This document shows, piece after piece, positions 23,726 through 32,350 of a DNA stretch of 34,098 nucleotides. The stretch is from Pelagibacteraceae bacterium (GTDB lineage Bacteria > Pseudomonadota > Alphaproteobacteria > Pelagibacterales > Pelagibacteraceae). Numbering within the stretch: position 1 is the first letter of the stretch; every line of letters begins with the position of its first letter. Below the pieces are notes generated by a model. The model was not told the DNA's origin. It ran no database searches and saw only the letters and a list, made by a program, of their open reading frames with translations. A program made the translations under genes and the position numbers. The DNA lies in contig VTPP01000013.1 of NCBI GenBank assembly GCA_008638225.1, positions 1 through 34,098 on the forward strand, read 5' to 3'.

Positions 23726-25028
23726 ATTCTATTTAACTATATTTTTTATAGTTATCCTTTTGTTTTTTCTGGGTAGCGGTATTTGGGTAGCTCTAAGCAT
23801 GATTGGAGTATCTACAATTGGAATGATGCTTTTCACTACGAGACCCGTTGGAGATGCTATGGCTACTACTATATGGGGTACAGCATCATCTTGGACATTG
23901 GCTGCATTACCTCTCTTTGTTTGGATGGGAGAAATTTTATTTAGAACTAATTTGTCTGAGAATTTATTTAAAGGTTTAGCCCCATGGCTTACAAAATTAC
24001 CTGGAAGTTTATTACATGTAAATGTTCTTGGTTGTGCAATATTTGCTGCTATATCTGGATCATCAGCTGCAACGGTTGCAACAGTTGGCAAAATGGCCAT
24101 TCCTGAATTAAGAAAAAGAAACTATCCAGAAAAAATAATTATTGGAACATTGGCAGGATCTGGAACATTGGGCTTACTGATTCCCCCATCCATTATCTTA
24201 ATTATTTACGGAGTAACTGTTGAGGAGTCTATATCAAAACTTTTTGTAGCAGGAATTATTCCTGGAATTTTTCTTGCTTTATTATTTATGATGTATGTAG
24301 TGATGTGGTCCTTGTTTAATAAAAAATTAATGCCAAAAACCGTAGAGAATTTTTCTTTTAGACAAAAAATAATTAATTCGGCAGAACTACTTCCTATTAT
24401 TATTTTAATAACTGCGGTCATTGGCTCGATATATACAGGTATCGCGACTGCAACAGAAGCTGCAGCATTAGGAGTTGTTGGAGCATTAATTTTATCGTAT
24501 TTTCAAAAAAGTCTTGATCTAACTAATTTCAAGTTATCAATATTAGGAGCTACCAAAACTTCTTGCATGATTATCTTTATCTTAGCTGGAACTACTTTTC
24601 TATCATTAGCCATGGGGTTTACGGGTCTTCCTAAAAATTTAGCATTATGGATTAATAGTTTAGACTTATCCCCCTACACGCTCATCTTTGTTTTAACTAT
24701 CTTTTATATAATTCTTGGCATGTTTTTAGACGGAATCTCGGCTGTCGTATTAACAATGGCAATTGTAGAGCCCATGATACGTCAAGCTGGATTTGATATG
24801 ATTTGGTTTGGAATCTATTTAGTTTTAGTTGTAGAGATGTCACAAATAACTCCACCAGTTGGTTTTAATCTTTTTGTCCTACAAAGTATGGCTGATAAAG
24901 ATATTTATTATATTGCTAAAGCTGCATTCCCTCTTTTTTTAATTATGATTTTAGCAGTAGTGGCGATAGTACTTTTTCCAGAACTAGCATTATGGTTACC
25001 GAGTAAAATGGTTAATCCTCTATTATAA
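23718..25028 (+). CDS. dctM: TRAP transporter large permease subunit (DctM family)
   Basis: A 436-residue membrane protein with about 12 helices, the sodium-coupled transport channel of the TRAP system. Family segments are ALPLFVWMGEILFRTNLSEN near 71-90, CAIFAAISGSSAATVATVG near 106-124, GTLGLLIPPSIILIIYG near 149-165 and the C-terminal EMSQITPPVGFNLFVLQ. It overlaps dctQ by eight bases. The 3' end overlaps the converging pxpA gene by six bases. All three TRAP parts are intact. Confidence 0.95.
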   Translation: MDEFYLTIFFIVILLFFLGSGIWVALSMIGVSTIGMMLFTTRPVGDAMATTIWGTASSWTLAALPLFVWMGEILFRTNLSENLFKGLAPWLTKLPGSLLHVNVLGCAIFAAISGSSAATVATVGKMAIPELRKRNYPEKIIIGTLAGSGTLGLLIPPSIILIIYGVTVEESISKLFVAGIIPGIFLALLFMMYVVMWSLFNKKLMPKTVENFSFRQKIINSAELLPIIILITAVIGSIYTGIATATEAAALGVVGALILSYFQKSLDLTNFKLSILGATKTSCMIIFILAGTTFLSLAMGFTGLPKNLALWINSLDLSPYTLIFVLTIFYIILGMFLDGISAVVLTMAIVEPMIRQAGFDMIWFGIYLVLVVEMSQITPPVGFNLFVLQSMADKDIYYIAKAAFPLFLIMILAVVAIVLFPELALWLPSKMVNPLL

Positions 25029-25796
25029 GAATTTTTTAAAAGTATTGAGTGGCTTTAACTCAAACCCTTCGGCTAGCAGTCCTTCTTTTAATTTTTTTGC
25101 TAGAGGTACGGCCGTTATACCGTCACTATGAAGACAAATAGTATCAATTTGGCAGGATATTTTTTTGCCAGAATAACAACGTATTGATTGTTCTGTTAGC
25201 ATAGTAACAATATGCTCTAATGATTCTTGTGGATTTGTAATTAAAGCATGCGGCAAATCTCTAGAAATCAATCTTCCATAATCATCATAATTTCTATCGG
25301 CAAATATTTCACAAGCAACCTTCATATTAAGGTCATTACCAGCCTTCTCCATTTCGGATTTTGCTCCACACATGTAAATAAGATCTTTATTAAATTGCTT
25401 AATTGCTGTGCCAATATCGTATGATAAATTATAGTCTTCACAAGCCATATTGTTTAATGCTCCATGAGGTTTTACATGAGTGATTTTACACTGTTGTTTG
25501 TCAGCAATACTGGAAATAATTTCTAATTGATCTAGAATAAGTTTATTAATTTCTTTTGAAGATAAATTGATTCTTTTTCTTCCAAAATTTTCCCTATCAT
25601 TAAAAGATGGGTGCGCTCCTATGCTGACATTGTTTTTTTTTGAGATTTGCATAGTTCTAATCATAGTGCTTTCGTCGCCCGCATGAAAACCACAAGCAAC
25701 ATTTGCAGTATTCACAATTGTTAATAGGATAGGATCATTGTCTGTTGAAGTGTGAATTGAAGTTTCACCAAGATCACAATTAATGTTAGTTTCCAT
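25023..25796 (-). CDS. pxpA: 5-oxoprolinase subunit A (LamB/YcsF family)
   Basis: PxpA works with PxpB and PxpC to open 5-oxoproline to L-glutamate with ATP. Its 257 residues carry the LamB/YcsF blocks in order: NCDLGET at 5-11, ANVACGFHAGD at about 32-42, GAHPSFNDRENFGRK at about 60-74, KPHGALNNMA, EIFADRNYDDYGRLISRDLP and LHSDGITAV. The length is typical. It is transcribed away from pxpBC with 41 bases between starts, an unusual split of the common pxpBCA or pxpABC row. Its tail overlaps dctM. 5-Oxoproline forms spontaneously from glutamine and at protein N-termini, so the pathway salvages it. Confidence 0.94.
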   Translation of the reverse strand: METNINCDLGETSIHTSTDNDPILLTIVNTANVACGFHAGDESTMIRTMQISKKNNVSIGAHPSFNDRENFGRKRINLSSKEINKLILDQLEIISSIADKQQCKITHVKPHGALNNMACEDYNLSYDIGTAIKQFNKDLIYMCGAKSEMEKAGNDLNMKVACEIFADRNYDDYGRLISRDLPHALITNPQESLEHIVTMLTEQSIRCYSGKKISCQIDTICLHSDGITAVPLAKKLKEGLLAEGFELKPLNTFKKFL

Positions 25797-25837
25797 ATGT
25801 TTTGTTCATATATATACTTAAATTTTAACAAAATAAC
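25797..25837. promoter_or_regulatory. Short divergent control region between pxpA and pxpB
   Basis: Only 41 bases separate the two start codons. The sequence is AT-rich with CATATATATACTTAAA in the middle. TTTTGTT (25800-25806) and AACAAAA (25827-25833) form an inverted pair around it. The promoters for both sides must lie here or overlap the genes, so coordinated control is likely. No Shine-Dalgarno is visible before pxpB. Confidence 0.35.
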
Positions 25838-26524
25838 ATGATTAAACAAATACTAAATTTTGGAGATCAGGGTCTTATTTGCGATTTTGGTGATGAAGTA
25901 AAAAAAGAAATAAATCTAAAAGTTATTTCACTTTTTAAAATAATAAATTTCAAAATTAAAAATAATGAAATACAAGGAATTAAAAACTGCACTCCTTCTT
26001 ATAATAAATTAATTATTAATTTTAATCTTGAAGTCATTTCGTTTCAACAACTTTCAAAAATTGTAACAAGTGTGCAAGAACAGGATTTGAACAAGATATT
26101 AGAAAACCAAAAAACTTGGAAGATTCCTGTATGTTACGATGAAGAATATGGGATCGATCAAAAAAGAATCTCTGAGTATACTGGTTTAAGTATTTCTGAA
26201 ATTCTAGATATACATCAAAAAACAAATTTTTATATTTACATGATTGGTTTTATGCCAGGCTTTCCATACATGGGGGATTTAGATGATAAACTATACACGC
26301 CTAGATTAGAGACACCTAGAGTAGAAATATTAGATGGATCGGTAATTATAGCTGAAAAATTTTGTGCAATTTATCCTTACAAAAGTCCTGGTGGTTGGAA
26401 TATTGTGGGAAGAACCCCAATTAAACTTTTTGATCAACATTCAAAAAATCCATGTTTGCTTTTTCCTGGCGATAATGTTGAATTTTATAAAATAAATTTA
26501 GAGGAGTTTAAAAAGTTAGTATAA
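25838..26524 (+). CDS. pxpB: 5-oxoprolinase subunit B (KipI / AHS1 family)
   Basis: A 228-residue cyclophilin-like-fold subunit of the ATP-dependent 5-oxoprolinase. The signature GFMPGFPYMGDLDDKLYTPR (near 147-166), then RVEILDGSVIIAEKFCAIYP and SPGGWNIVGRTP, is typical of KipI/PxpB. The Bacillus homologue KipI also inhibits sporulation kinase A, but that function is not expected here. pxpC starts four bases after its stop. Diverges from pxpA. Confidence 0.93.
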   Translation: MIKQILNFGDQGLICDFGDEVKKEINLKVISLFKIINFKIKNNEIQGIKNCTPSYNKLIINFNLEVISFQQLSKIVTSVQEQDLNKILENQKTWKIPVCYDEEYGIDQKRISEYTGLSISEILDIHQKTNFYIYMIGFMPGFPYMGDLDDKLYTPRLETPRVEILDGSVIIAEKFCAIYPYKSPGGWNIVGRTPIKLFDQHSKNPCLLFPGDNVEFYKINLEEFKKLV

Positions 26525-26528
26525 AGTT

Positions 26529-27485
26529 ATGAATACTATTTTAGTAGAGAGAGCTGGAATTTCTTCATCTTACCAAGATATGGGACGTCTAAATTTGCAA
26601 TATATTGGTATTGTCCAAGGTGGCTGTATAGATGAAGATAATTTTTTATTATGCAATGCAATCTTGCAAAATAATTGTAATGAAGGATTAATAGAATTTG
26701 CTTACCAGGGTCCTAAAATTAAAGTGGTCGATGGTAATTGCAAAATTGCAATAACTGGAGATGTTATATTTAATATTATAAAATCAAGCGGTACTGTTAT
26801 TAAGGGCGAATGCTATCGAAGCTATTATTTAAATCAAAATGATACATTGGATGTATTAACCACGTCGAATTCGGTTTACGGATATTTAGGTTTTGAGGGC
26901 GGGATAGATTTGCAAAAATATTTTGGAAGTGTTGCTGTAAATTCAAGATCTAACCTAGGACCAAATAATGGTAAGAAATTGTCTAATAATGATAAAATAC
27001 AATTAAAAAAAAATATATATGCAAGCAATGAGTACATTTTAAGAAGAATTCCGGAAAAAAATAGAAATACTACAATTAGGGTATTAGAAGGACCACAAGA
27101 AGAATACTTTTCTAATAACGGTTTAACGACATTTTATGAAAAAAGTTTTTTAGTTTCTAATTTGACGGATAGAATGGGCATGAGATTAGAAGGATCTAAA
27201 ATTGATCTGGTAAAAAGTCCGAATATAAAATCAGAAGGAATTATTAAAGGCTCCATTCAAGTACCTGCTAGTGGTCAACCTATTATATTATTATCTGATC
27301 ATCAAACTATTGGCGGATATCCAAAAATTGCAATCATTGCTTCTGCTGATTATGATCATTTAGCACAAACTCTGCCTGGAACTTCATTGAAGTTTAAAAA
27401 AATAAATCTAAGAGAAGCTAATATTTCTTATCAATTAAAAATCAAAACTAGAAAAAACATAATAGCTTCGCTTCAAAAAATATAA
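26529..27485 (+). CDS. pxpC: 5-oxoprolinase subunit C (KipA / AHS2 family)
   Basis: A 318-residue partner of PxpB. The N-terminus VERAGISSSYQDMGRLNLQY (6-25) corresponds to the usual QD-x-GR start, followed by GGCIDEDNFLLCNAIL. The middle has GFEGGIDLQKYFGSVAVNSR and LEGPQEEYF, and the C-terminal part has VSNLTDRMGMRLEG, EGIIKGSIQVPASGQPIILL and DHQTIGGYPKIA, which are all AHS2 blocks. The gene lies four bases after pxpB and its stop abuts the converging ygfZ-like stop. With pxpA it gives a complete 5-oxoprolinase. Confidence 0.94.
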   Translation: MNTILVERAGISSSYQDMGRLNLQYIGIVQGGCIDEDNFLLCNAILQNNCNEGLIEFAYQGPKIKVVDGNCKIAITGDVIFNIIKSSGTVIKGECYRSYYLNQNDTLDVLTTSNSVYGYLGFEGGIDLQKYFGSVAVNSRSNLGPNNGKKLSNNDKIQLKKNIYASNEYILRRIPEKNRNTTIRVLEGPQEEYFSNNGLTTFYEKSFLVSNLTDRMGMRLEGSKIDLVKSPNIKSEGIIKGSIQVPASGQPIILLSDHQTIGGYPKIAIIASADYDHLAQTLPGTSLKFKKINLREANISYQLKIKTRKNIIASLQKI

Positions 27486-28376
27486 CTATAAGCTTAGCCA
27501 ATACGGTTTTGTAATTTTAATACTACCTTGCTTAAGTGGTATTATTTGCTCAAATACATTAACTTCATCTATTTTTATTGCGGCAAAGCAATGAGGATCA
27601 ATAGATATAATTTTTCCAACTATGTTTTCATTAATGCTTATGTGTTCATTTATCTCTACGCTTCCAGAAATGATTTGAATTGGCAAAACTCTTTTTCTAA
27701 TTTTATTTTTTAAGTTCATGCGAGCAGTATTTTCTTGGCCCACAAAACAACCTTTTTTAAAACTAACCCCGTGCAACTCCTTGCCATTTAATTCTAAAGA
27801 AAAGAAATCTTGCAAAGCTTTTGCAGGTATTAAATCTGTTAAACCATTATTGTGACACAGTTTTTCATAAGTTTGAAAAGGCAAAAGTGTTAATGTCAAT
27901 TCTTTTATAAGATCTTTATCCTTATCCTCATAAATTATTCCGTGAATCCCAAATTCATCAATTCTTGGATCATTAAAAAAAAATCCATAATCATTGCTAA
28001 TCGTAAAACCTCTGATTGTTTTAAAAGAAGTTTTAATTAATTCATTTGCAGTGTTAAAAAAGTATGACTTAAATTTTTTATCTAATTGTTTAATTTCAAT
28101 ATTAGATCTTAATTTATATGTACATAATTTATCTACAAAATCTGTTGCATCCTTTTTATTACATTGCAGTAGAAAATTATCTTTAGATTGTTGAATGATC
28201 ATAAAATCATAGAGAAACTTACCTTGAGGAGATAATAAGTAAGAGTAAATTGAGTTGCTATCTGTAATCAGGAAAATATCGTTTGAAATAATGTTTTGTA
28301 AGAAATTTATACAATCAGTTCCACTAACTGAAATAATAGACTTATGCTCTAAGCGAATACCAAAATTGCTGTTCAT
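27486..28376 (-). CDS. ygfZ: YgfZ/GcvT-like folate-binding protein (Fe-S cluster maintenance)
   Basis: A 296-residue relative of GcvT that, in E. coli (YgfZ) and mitochondria (Iba57), supports assembly or repair of some [4Fe-4S] enzymes using folate. The diagnostic motif K-G-C-F-V-G-Q-E is seen in FKKGCFVGQENTARM (around residues 206-220), with the essential Cys in place. The first part VSGTDCINFLQNIISND resembles the usual VSG-x-D-x-x-x-FLQ-x-x-x-(S/T)-ND start. It is transcribed away from the dihydroorotase gene, with start codons 35 bases apart if the latter begins at 28412; this pairing recurs in alphaproteobacteria. NadA in the window needs such a cluster, but no direct link is shown. 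Confidence 0.88.
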   Translation of the reverse strand: MNSNFGIRLEHKSIISVSGTDCINFLQNIISNDIFLITDSNSIYSYLLSPQGKFLYDFMIIQQSKDNFLLQCNKKDATDFVDKLCTYKLRSNIEIKQLDKKFKSYFFNTANELIKTSFKTIRGFTISNDYGFFFNDPRIDEFGIHGIIYEDKDKDLIKELTLTLLPFQTYEKLCHNNGLTDLIPAKALQDFFSLELNGKELHGVSFKKGCFVGQENTARMNLKNKIRKRVLPIQIISGSVEINEHISINENIVGKIISIDPHCFAAIKIDEVNVFEQIIPLKQGSIKITKPYWLSL

Positions 28377-28411
28377 CTCAATTATTTTTGTATATTAGTT
28401 TGTTATTCATA

Positions 28412-29731
28412 ATGAAAAATAAATATACTTTACTTATCAAAAATGCTGAATGTTATATAGATGGTGATCTTATAGTTTCTGATATCGCTATAATAGACAA
28501 TATTATTTCCAAAATATCTATCAACATTAACGAACCTGCAGATAAGATTTTAGATGCCAAAGGTTTAACTATTTTTCCTGGTATTATTGACACCCAAGTT
28601 CATTTTAGAGAACCAGGAGATCCTAATAAAGAAACGTTAGAGAGTGGAAGTAAAGCTGCAGTGCTTGGCGGAGTTACTTCTGTCTTTGAAATGCCAAATA
28701 CAAATCCACCAACTGACAGTCCAGAACGTTTTCAGGATAAATTAGACAGGGCAAAAAACAGAATGTATTGTAATTATGCTTTTTACTACGGAGCAACTGA
28801 AAATAACTCCTCCTCTTTAGATGTTACTAAAAATTTAGAAGGATGTTGCGGAGTTAAGATGTTCATTGGATCATCCACAGGAAACTTATTAGTAAAAGAT
28901 GATAAATATATAGAATTAGTTATTAAAAACTCACCAAGAATTGTCTCTGTTCATTCTGAAGATGAGGACATACTAAACGCAAACAAAGACAAAATAATCA
29001 AAGGTGATGTTCAATCTCACTATGTTTGGAGAAGCGTTGAATGCGCTATGGCATCAACAAGAAAAGTTGCTAGCTTTGCAAAAAAACATCAGAAGCGAGT
29101 GCACGTTCTTCACGTATCAACCAAAGATGAAATTGATTTTTTAAGAGATTATAAAGATATAGTTAGTGTTGAAACAACCCCTAATCATTTAAGTTTATTT
29201 GCCCCAGATTGTTACGCGAAAAAAGGAACTTTTGTCCAAATGAACCCTCCGGTTCGAGAAAAAGAGCACATGAATGGAATTTGGAAGGGTGTACTAGACG
29301 GAACAGTGGATGTGATTGGATCTGATCATGCACCTCATACTAAAGAACAAAAATTGCAAGAATATCCAGCAAGTCCATCTGGCATGCCCGGTGTTCAAAC
29401 AATTTTCTTGTTAATGTTAAAACATTTTAATGAAGGAAAAATAAAATTATCAAAAGTAATAAGTTTACTTTCAGAAAATCCTTGTAAATTATTTGGGATT
29501 AAAAAAAGAGGATATATTAAAGAAGGTTTTTATGCAGATCTAGCTATTATAGATTTGAATAAAGAGTTTACCATAACCAATGATTGGATCGCAAGTAATT
29601 GTAAATGGACTCCTTTTGATGGATGGAAAGTCAAGGCTACCCCATTTGGCACTATTGTGAATGGAGATGTGTCTGTATGGCAAGGAAAATTAGCTGATCA
29701 AAAATCGGGAAAACCTTTACAGTTTAATTAG
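28412..29731 (+). CDS. pyrC: Dihydroorotase, class I (PyrC-like amidohydrolase)
   Basis: This zinc amidohydrolase closes carbamoyl-aspartate to dihydroorotate in pyrimidine synthesis. I choose the ATG at 28412 (439 residues) over an in-frame TTG at 28388, which would add eight residues of no family character. Visible metal and substrate residues are H64 with Q62 in DTQVHFREPG, K149 in GVKMFIG, H181 in VHSEDED, H234 in HVLHVST, and D305 in GSDHAPHT, with the NPP-x-R loop at 278-282. The first His of the usual H-x-H is Gln, which I believe recurs in an alphaproteobacterial subgroup. Allantoinase or dihydropyrimidinase are less likely, given the FREPG and MNPPVR motifs. Confidence 0.87.
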   Translation: MKNKYTLLIKNAECYIDGDLIVSDIAIIDNIISKISININEPADKILDAKGLTIFPGIIDTQVHFREPGDPNKETLESGSKAAVLGGVTSVFEMPNTNPPTDSPERFQDKLDRAKNRMYCNYAFYYGATENNSSSLDVTKNLEGCCGVKMFIGSSTGNLLVKDDKYIELVIKNSPRIVSVHSEDEDILNANKDKIIKGDVQSHYVWRSVECAMASTRKVASFAKKHQKRVHVLHVSTKDEIDFLRDYKDIVSVETTPNHLSLFAPDCYAKKGTFVQMNPPVREKEHMNGIWKGVLDGTVDVIGSDHAPHTKEQKLQEYPASPSGMPGVQTIFLLMLKHFNEGKIKLSKVISLLSENPCKLFGIKKRGYIKEGFYADLAIIDLNKEFTITNDWIASNCKWTPFDGWKVKATPFGTIVNGDVSVWQGKLADQKSGKPLQFN

Positions 29732-30227
29732 ATTTTTTCATTTTTTCTATCTGAGACTTTAATTCATTTAATTGTTGAGATAAAGAATCGATATCAGTAG
29801 CTTTCGAACTATTTGTAGGTGCCTGAGTTTTAGTAAAATTTTTTGCATTAGGAAAATCAAAGAATTTTTGAAAATCAAATGGATTAAATTTCATTATTCC
29901 TCCAAATCCTTCTGTAAAAATATTTTTAGAATTAGCAAAATTTAGGACATTACTAAGAAAACCAAACATATCTGCAGACTGATTGTTTTCATTAAATATA
30001 ATAATTTGTTTCAAAAATTCTTCAGGTATTAAATTGGTCCCAGCTGTTTGTTTTTCTAAAAGAATTTGCATTAAAATAGACGATGTGATGTCTTTTTGTG
30101 AATCTACATCAGTAATCTGAAAAGGTGTTTTGTTTTTAATTAAATTAACAATGTCATCTTGAGTTATGTAATTACTAGTTTCAGTATTGTATAATCTACG
30201 ATTAGAATATTTTTTAATAACTAACAT
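29724..30227 (-). CDS. phaR: PHA synthesis repressor PhaR
   Basis: PhaR binds both PHA granules and DNA; when granules appear it leaves its operators and phasin is made. The N-terminal 60 residues are the accumulation-regulator DNA-binding domain: IKKYSNRRLYNTETSNYIT at 4-22, then DDIVNLIKNKTPFQITDVDS and DITSSILMQILLEKQ. Residues 61-167 are a less conserved granule- and self-association part ending in a coiled-coil-like SLSQQLNELKSQIEKMKKSN. It follows phaC by four bases on the same strand. Its tail overlaps pyrC by eight bases. The TTGC-N3-GCAA dyads upstream of phaC and phasin are its likely targets. Confidence 0.93.
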   Translation of the reverse strand: MLVIKKYSNRRLYNTETSNYITQDDIVNLIKNKTPFQITDVDSQKDITSSILMQILLEKQTAGTNLIPEEFLKQIIIFNENNQSADMFGFLSNVLNFANSKNIFTEGFGGIMKFNPFDFQKFFDFPNAKNFTKTQAPTNSSKATDIDSLSQQLNELKSQIEKMKKSN

Positions 30228-30231
30228 CTAA

Positions 30232-32187
30232 CTATTGTTCAATTACGTATTCACCTGGTGCTGAATAAATTTCAGAGAATTTATTTAAATTAATATCAGC
30301 GATTGCTTTCGCATCACCAGAATATTGTTCTAGCCAATTAGTCCATTCCGGCCACCAAGAACCATCTTGTTTTTTGGCTGTTTCTAGCCAATCAGTAGCA
30401 GGGGATGTGACCGTAACCTTGTCATTACTATAATAATGCTGCTTACCAGGTTTTGCGTCCTTACCTTGAATAATGCCAGCGATGTGACCAGAATTAGCAA
30501 GAACGAATTTGCATTGATTGCTGTAATTTTTTAGACCAGAAAATACAGATTTCCATGGCGCGATATGATCTTCTGTGGTCGCTACATGAAACATTGGCGT
30601 TTTAATTTTACTTAAATCTAAAACCAAGTCTTTAAATTTATATTCTTTTTTAATAATTTTATTATGTAAATACATCGAGCGTAAATAATCACTATGTAAT
30701 TTTGCAGGAAGTCTTGTTGAATCACTATTCCAATATAGCATGTCAAAAGCAGACGGTTGATTTCCTAGCAAGTAGTTATTTACGACATAGTTCCAGTACA
30801 AATCACCCGGTCGCAAGAAATTAAAAGCTGCAGCCATATTTTTACCATCGAAGTAACCAACTTTGCTCATCTGTTCTTCTATAGCTTTAATTTGTTCGTC
30901 AGTAATAAAAATTCCTAAGTCACCCGGTTCTGAAAAGTCTATTAAGCTAGCAAAGAAAGTAGATGAATTTATTTTATAAGGAATTTTAATTTGCTCAACG
31001 TAAGCCAAGACCATAGCGACAAGAGTTCCTCCAACACAATAAGATGCTAAATTAATTTCTTTAGAACCAGTTTGTTCACAAGCAATTTCTATTGCTTTTA
31101 AAACTCCATTATCTATATATTCCTCAAAACCAAAATCTTTACTTTCAATCTTAGGATTTTTCCATGATATTAAAAATGTATTAATTTTATTTTCTACTAA
31201 GTATTTCACCATGGATTTCTTTTCATTTAAATCCATAATGTAAAATTTATTAATAAAAGGAGGAATAATTAATAATGGTTTTTCATATTGAGTAGTTGTT
31301 TCTGGTTTATAGTGAATAAGTTCAAATATTTCATTCTTAAAAATTACAGACCCTGGTGTAGTTGCTAAATTTTCCCCGACCTTAAAATCAGAAAATTTTG
31401 TTTGTGATATAAATAATTTATTTGGATATTTTAAATAGTCTTCTTTAAAATTATTATATCCACGTACTAAATTTTCTCCATTTTCTTTAAAAGTGGCCAT
31501 CATTACATCGGGATTAGTAAAGACAAAATTACTTGGAGACATCGCCATGTTTAATTGTTTAATATAAAATTGCATTAATGCTTTCTGTTTTGGATCTGGA
31601 AATTCAACAGATTCAACTAGGTTGTCTAACATTTGAGAAGTAATTAAATAAAATTGTTTAATAAAATCAAAAAATAAATTTTGCTTCCACTCTTCTGAAG
31701 AAAATCTTTTATCAGTTTTATCTTCTTTGATAGCAGGTAGAGCACTGTTGTTAGAAAGTTTTGAAATGAAGTAAAAATTTAATGTAGTTATTTGTGTTAG
31801 CCAATTATTAATATTGTTGTAATATATTTGTGGATTTTTTCCAATTTCATTCGTAAACTTTTCAATACTCTCTAAAATTTTAGTTGTAGTTGGATTGATT
31901 GATTTTAATAAATCATTTATGCTAAAATCATTTGGACTAGATGTATTTACTTTTTGTGCCTGATTATTTTGTCCAAATGCAGATAAACTTGAATTAATAA
32001 TATTGTTATAAATTTTTATATTGTTTTGAAAAATATCATTTAGCTGATCAAAGTTAGGTAGCTCATTTTTCTCATGATCTTTTTTGTTTTCCGATGTTGG
32101 TTTTTCTTTTGGCTGCTCTCTTTTTTGACTTTGCTCTTCTGATGCAATGGAGGCTTTTGCTGTAATTTTTGTTTTATTTGACTTCAT
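30232..32187 (-). CDS. phaC: Class I poly(3-hydroxyalkanoate) synthase
   Basis: PhaC polymerises 3-hydroxybutyryl-CoA on the granule surface. The lipase-like box is SYCVGG with nucleophile C384; D540 in TTEDHIAPW and H568 in NSGHIAGII complete the triad. The Asp-His spacing of 28 equals that of the Ralstonia enzyme. Tryptophans in DGSWWPEWTNWLEQY near the C-terminus are the usual class I end. At 651 residues it is longer than the roughly 590 of the type enzyme, mainly because of a Lys/Glu/Gln-rich low-complexity N-terminal stretch of about 45 residues. It is followed by phaR after four bases and diverges from the phasin gene across about 200 bases of operator-rich DNA. Confidence 0.96.
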   Translation of the reverse strand: MKSNKTKITAKASIASEEQSQKREQPKEKPTSENKKDHEKNELPNFDQLNDIFQNNIKIYNNIINSSLSAFGQNNQAQKVNTSSPNDFSINDLLKSINPTTTKILESIEKFTNEIGKNPQIYYNNINNWLTQITTLNFYFISKLSNNSALPAIKEDKTDKRFSSEEWKQNLFFDFIKQFYLITSQMLDNLVESVEFPDPKQKALMQFYIKQLNMAMSPSNFVFTNPDVMMATFKENGENLVRGYNNFKEDYLKYPNKLFISQTKFSDFKVGENLATTPGSVIFKNEIFELIHYKPETTTQYEKPLLIIPPFINKFYIMDLNEKKSMVKYLVENKINTFLISWKNPKIESKDFGFEEYIDNGVLKAIEIACEQTGSKEINLASYCVGGTLVAMVLAYVEQIKIPYKINSSTFFASLIDFSEPGDLGIFITDEQIKAIEEQMSKVGYFDGKNMAAAFNFLRPGDLYWNYVVNNYLLGNQPSAFDMLYWNSDSTRLPAKLHSDYLRSMYLHNKIIKKEYKFKDLVLDLSKIKTPMFHVATTEDHIAPWKSVFSGLKNYSNQCKFVLANSGHIAGIIQGKDAKPGKQHYYSNDKVTVTSPATDWLETAKKQDGSWWPEWTNWLEQYSGDAKAIADINLNKFSEIYSAPGEYVIEQ

Positions 32188-32245
32188 TTACTTATTTTTT
32201 AATTCTTATTATCTTTTTATTGAGCTGTTTATGCAATATAAGATA

Positions 32246-32256
32246 TTGCATAGCAA
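32246..32256. promoter_or_regulatory. PhaR operator candidate 1 (TTGC-N3-GCAA)
   Basis: TTGCATAGCAA is a dyad with perfect TTGC/GCAA arms. It lies just downstream of the candidate phaC -10, near the predicted start point. A further half-site, ATGCAA at 32231-32236, lies 15 bases to its left. Confidence 0.6.
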
Positions 32257-32266
32257 TATTATAGTA

Positions 32267-32277
32267 TTGCGATGCAA
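32267..32277. promoter_or_regulatory. PhaR operator candidate 2 (TTGC-N3-GCAA)
   Basis: TTGCGATGCAA repeats the first dyad 21 bp away, two helical turns, so both sites face the same side of the DNA. It falls between the -35 and -10 positions of the candidate phaC promoter. Confidence 0.6.
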
Positions 32278-32339
32278 TAAATAAAAGTATTTAAAATCAA
32301 TAATTTATATTTTTTATATAAAATATATATTGTAATATA

Positions 32340-32350
32340 TTGCAACGCAA
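32340..32350. promoter_or_regulatory. PhaR operator candidate 3 (TTGC-N3-GCAA)
   Basis: TTGCAACGCAA lies between the -35 and -10 of the phasin promoter, 73 bp from dyad two (about seven helical turns). Binding here would block phasin transcription until PhaR is drawn to granules. Confidence 0.6.

Noticed and set aside
25800-25833. TTTTGTT/AACAAAA inverted pair between pxpA and pxpB as a definite operator
   Set aside because: The arms are A/T-only apart from one G/C pair and could occur by chance in this composition, so it is kept only as a note in the region entry.
28388-28411. TTG at 28388 as the start of the dihydroorotase
   Set aside because: The ATG at 28412 is in frame and gives the usual N-terminal beta-strand; the extra eight hydrophobic residues lie in the divergent promoter region.
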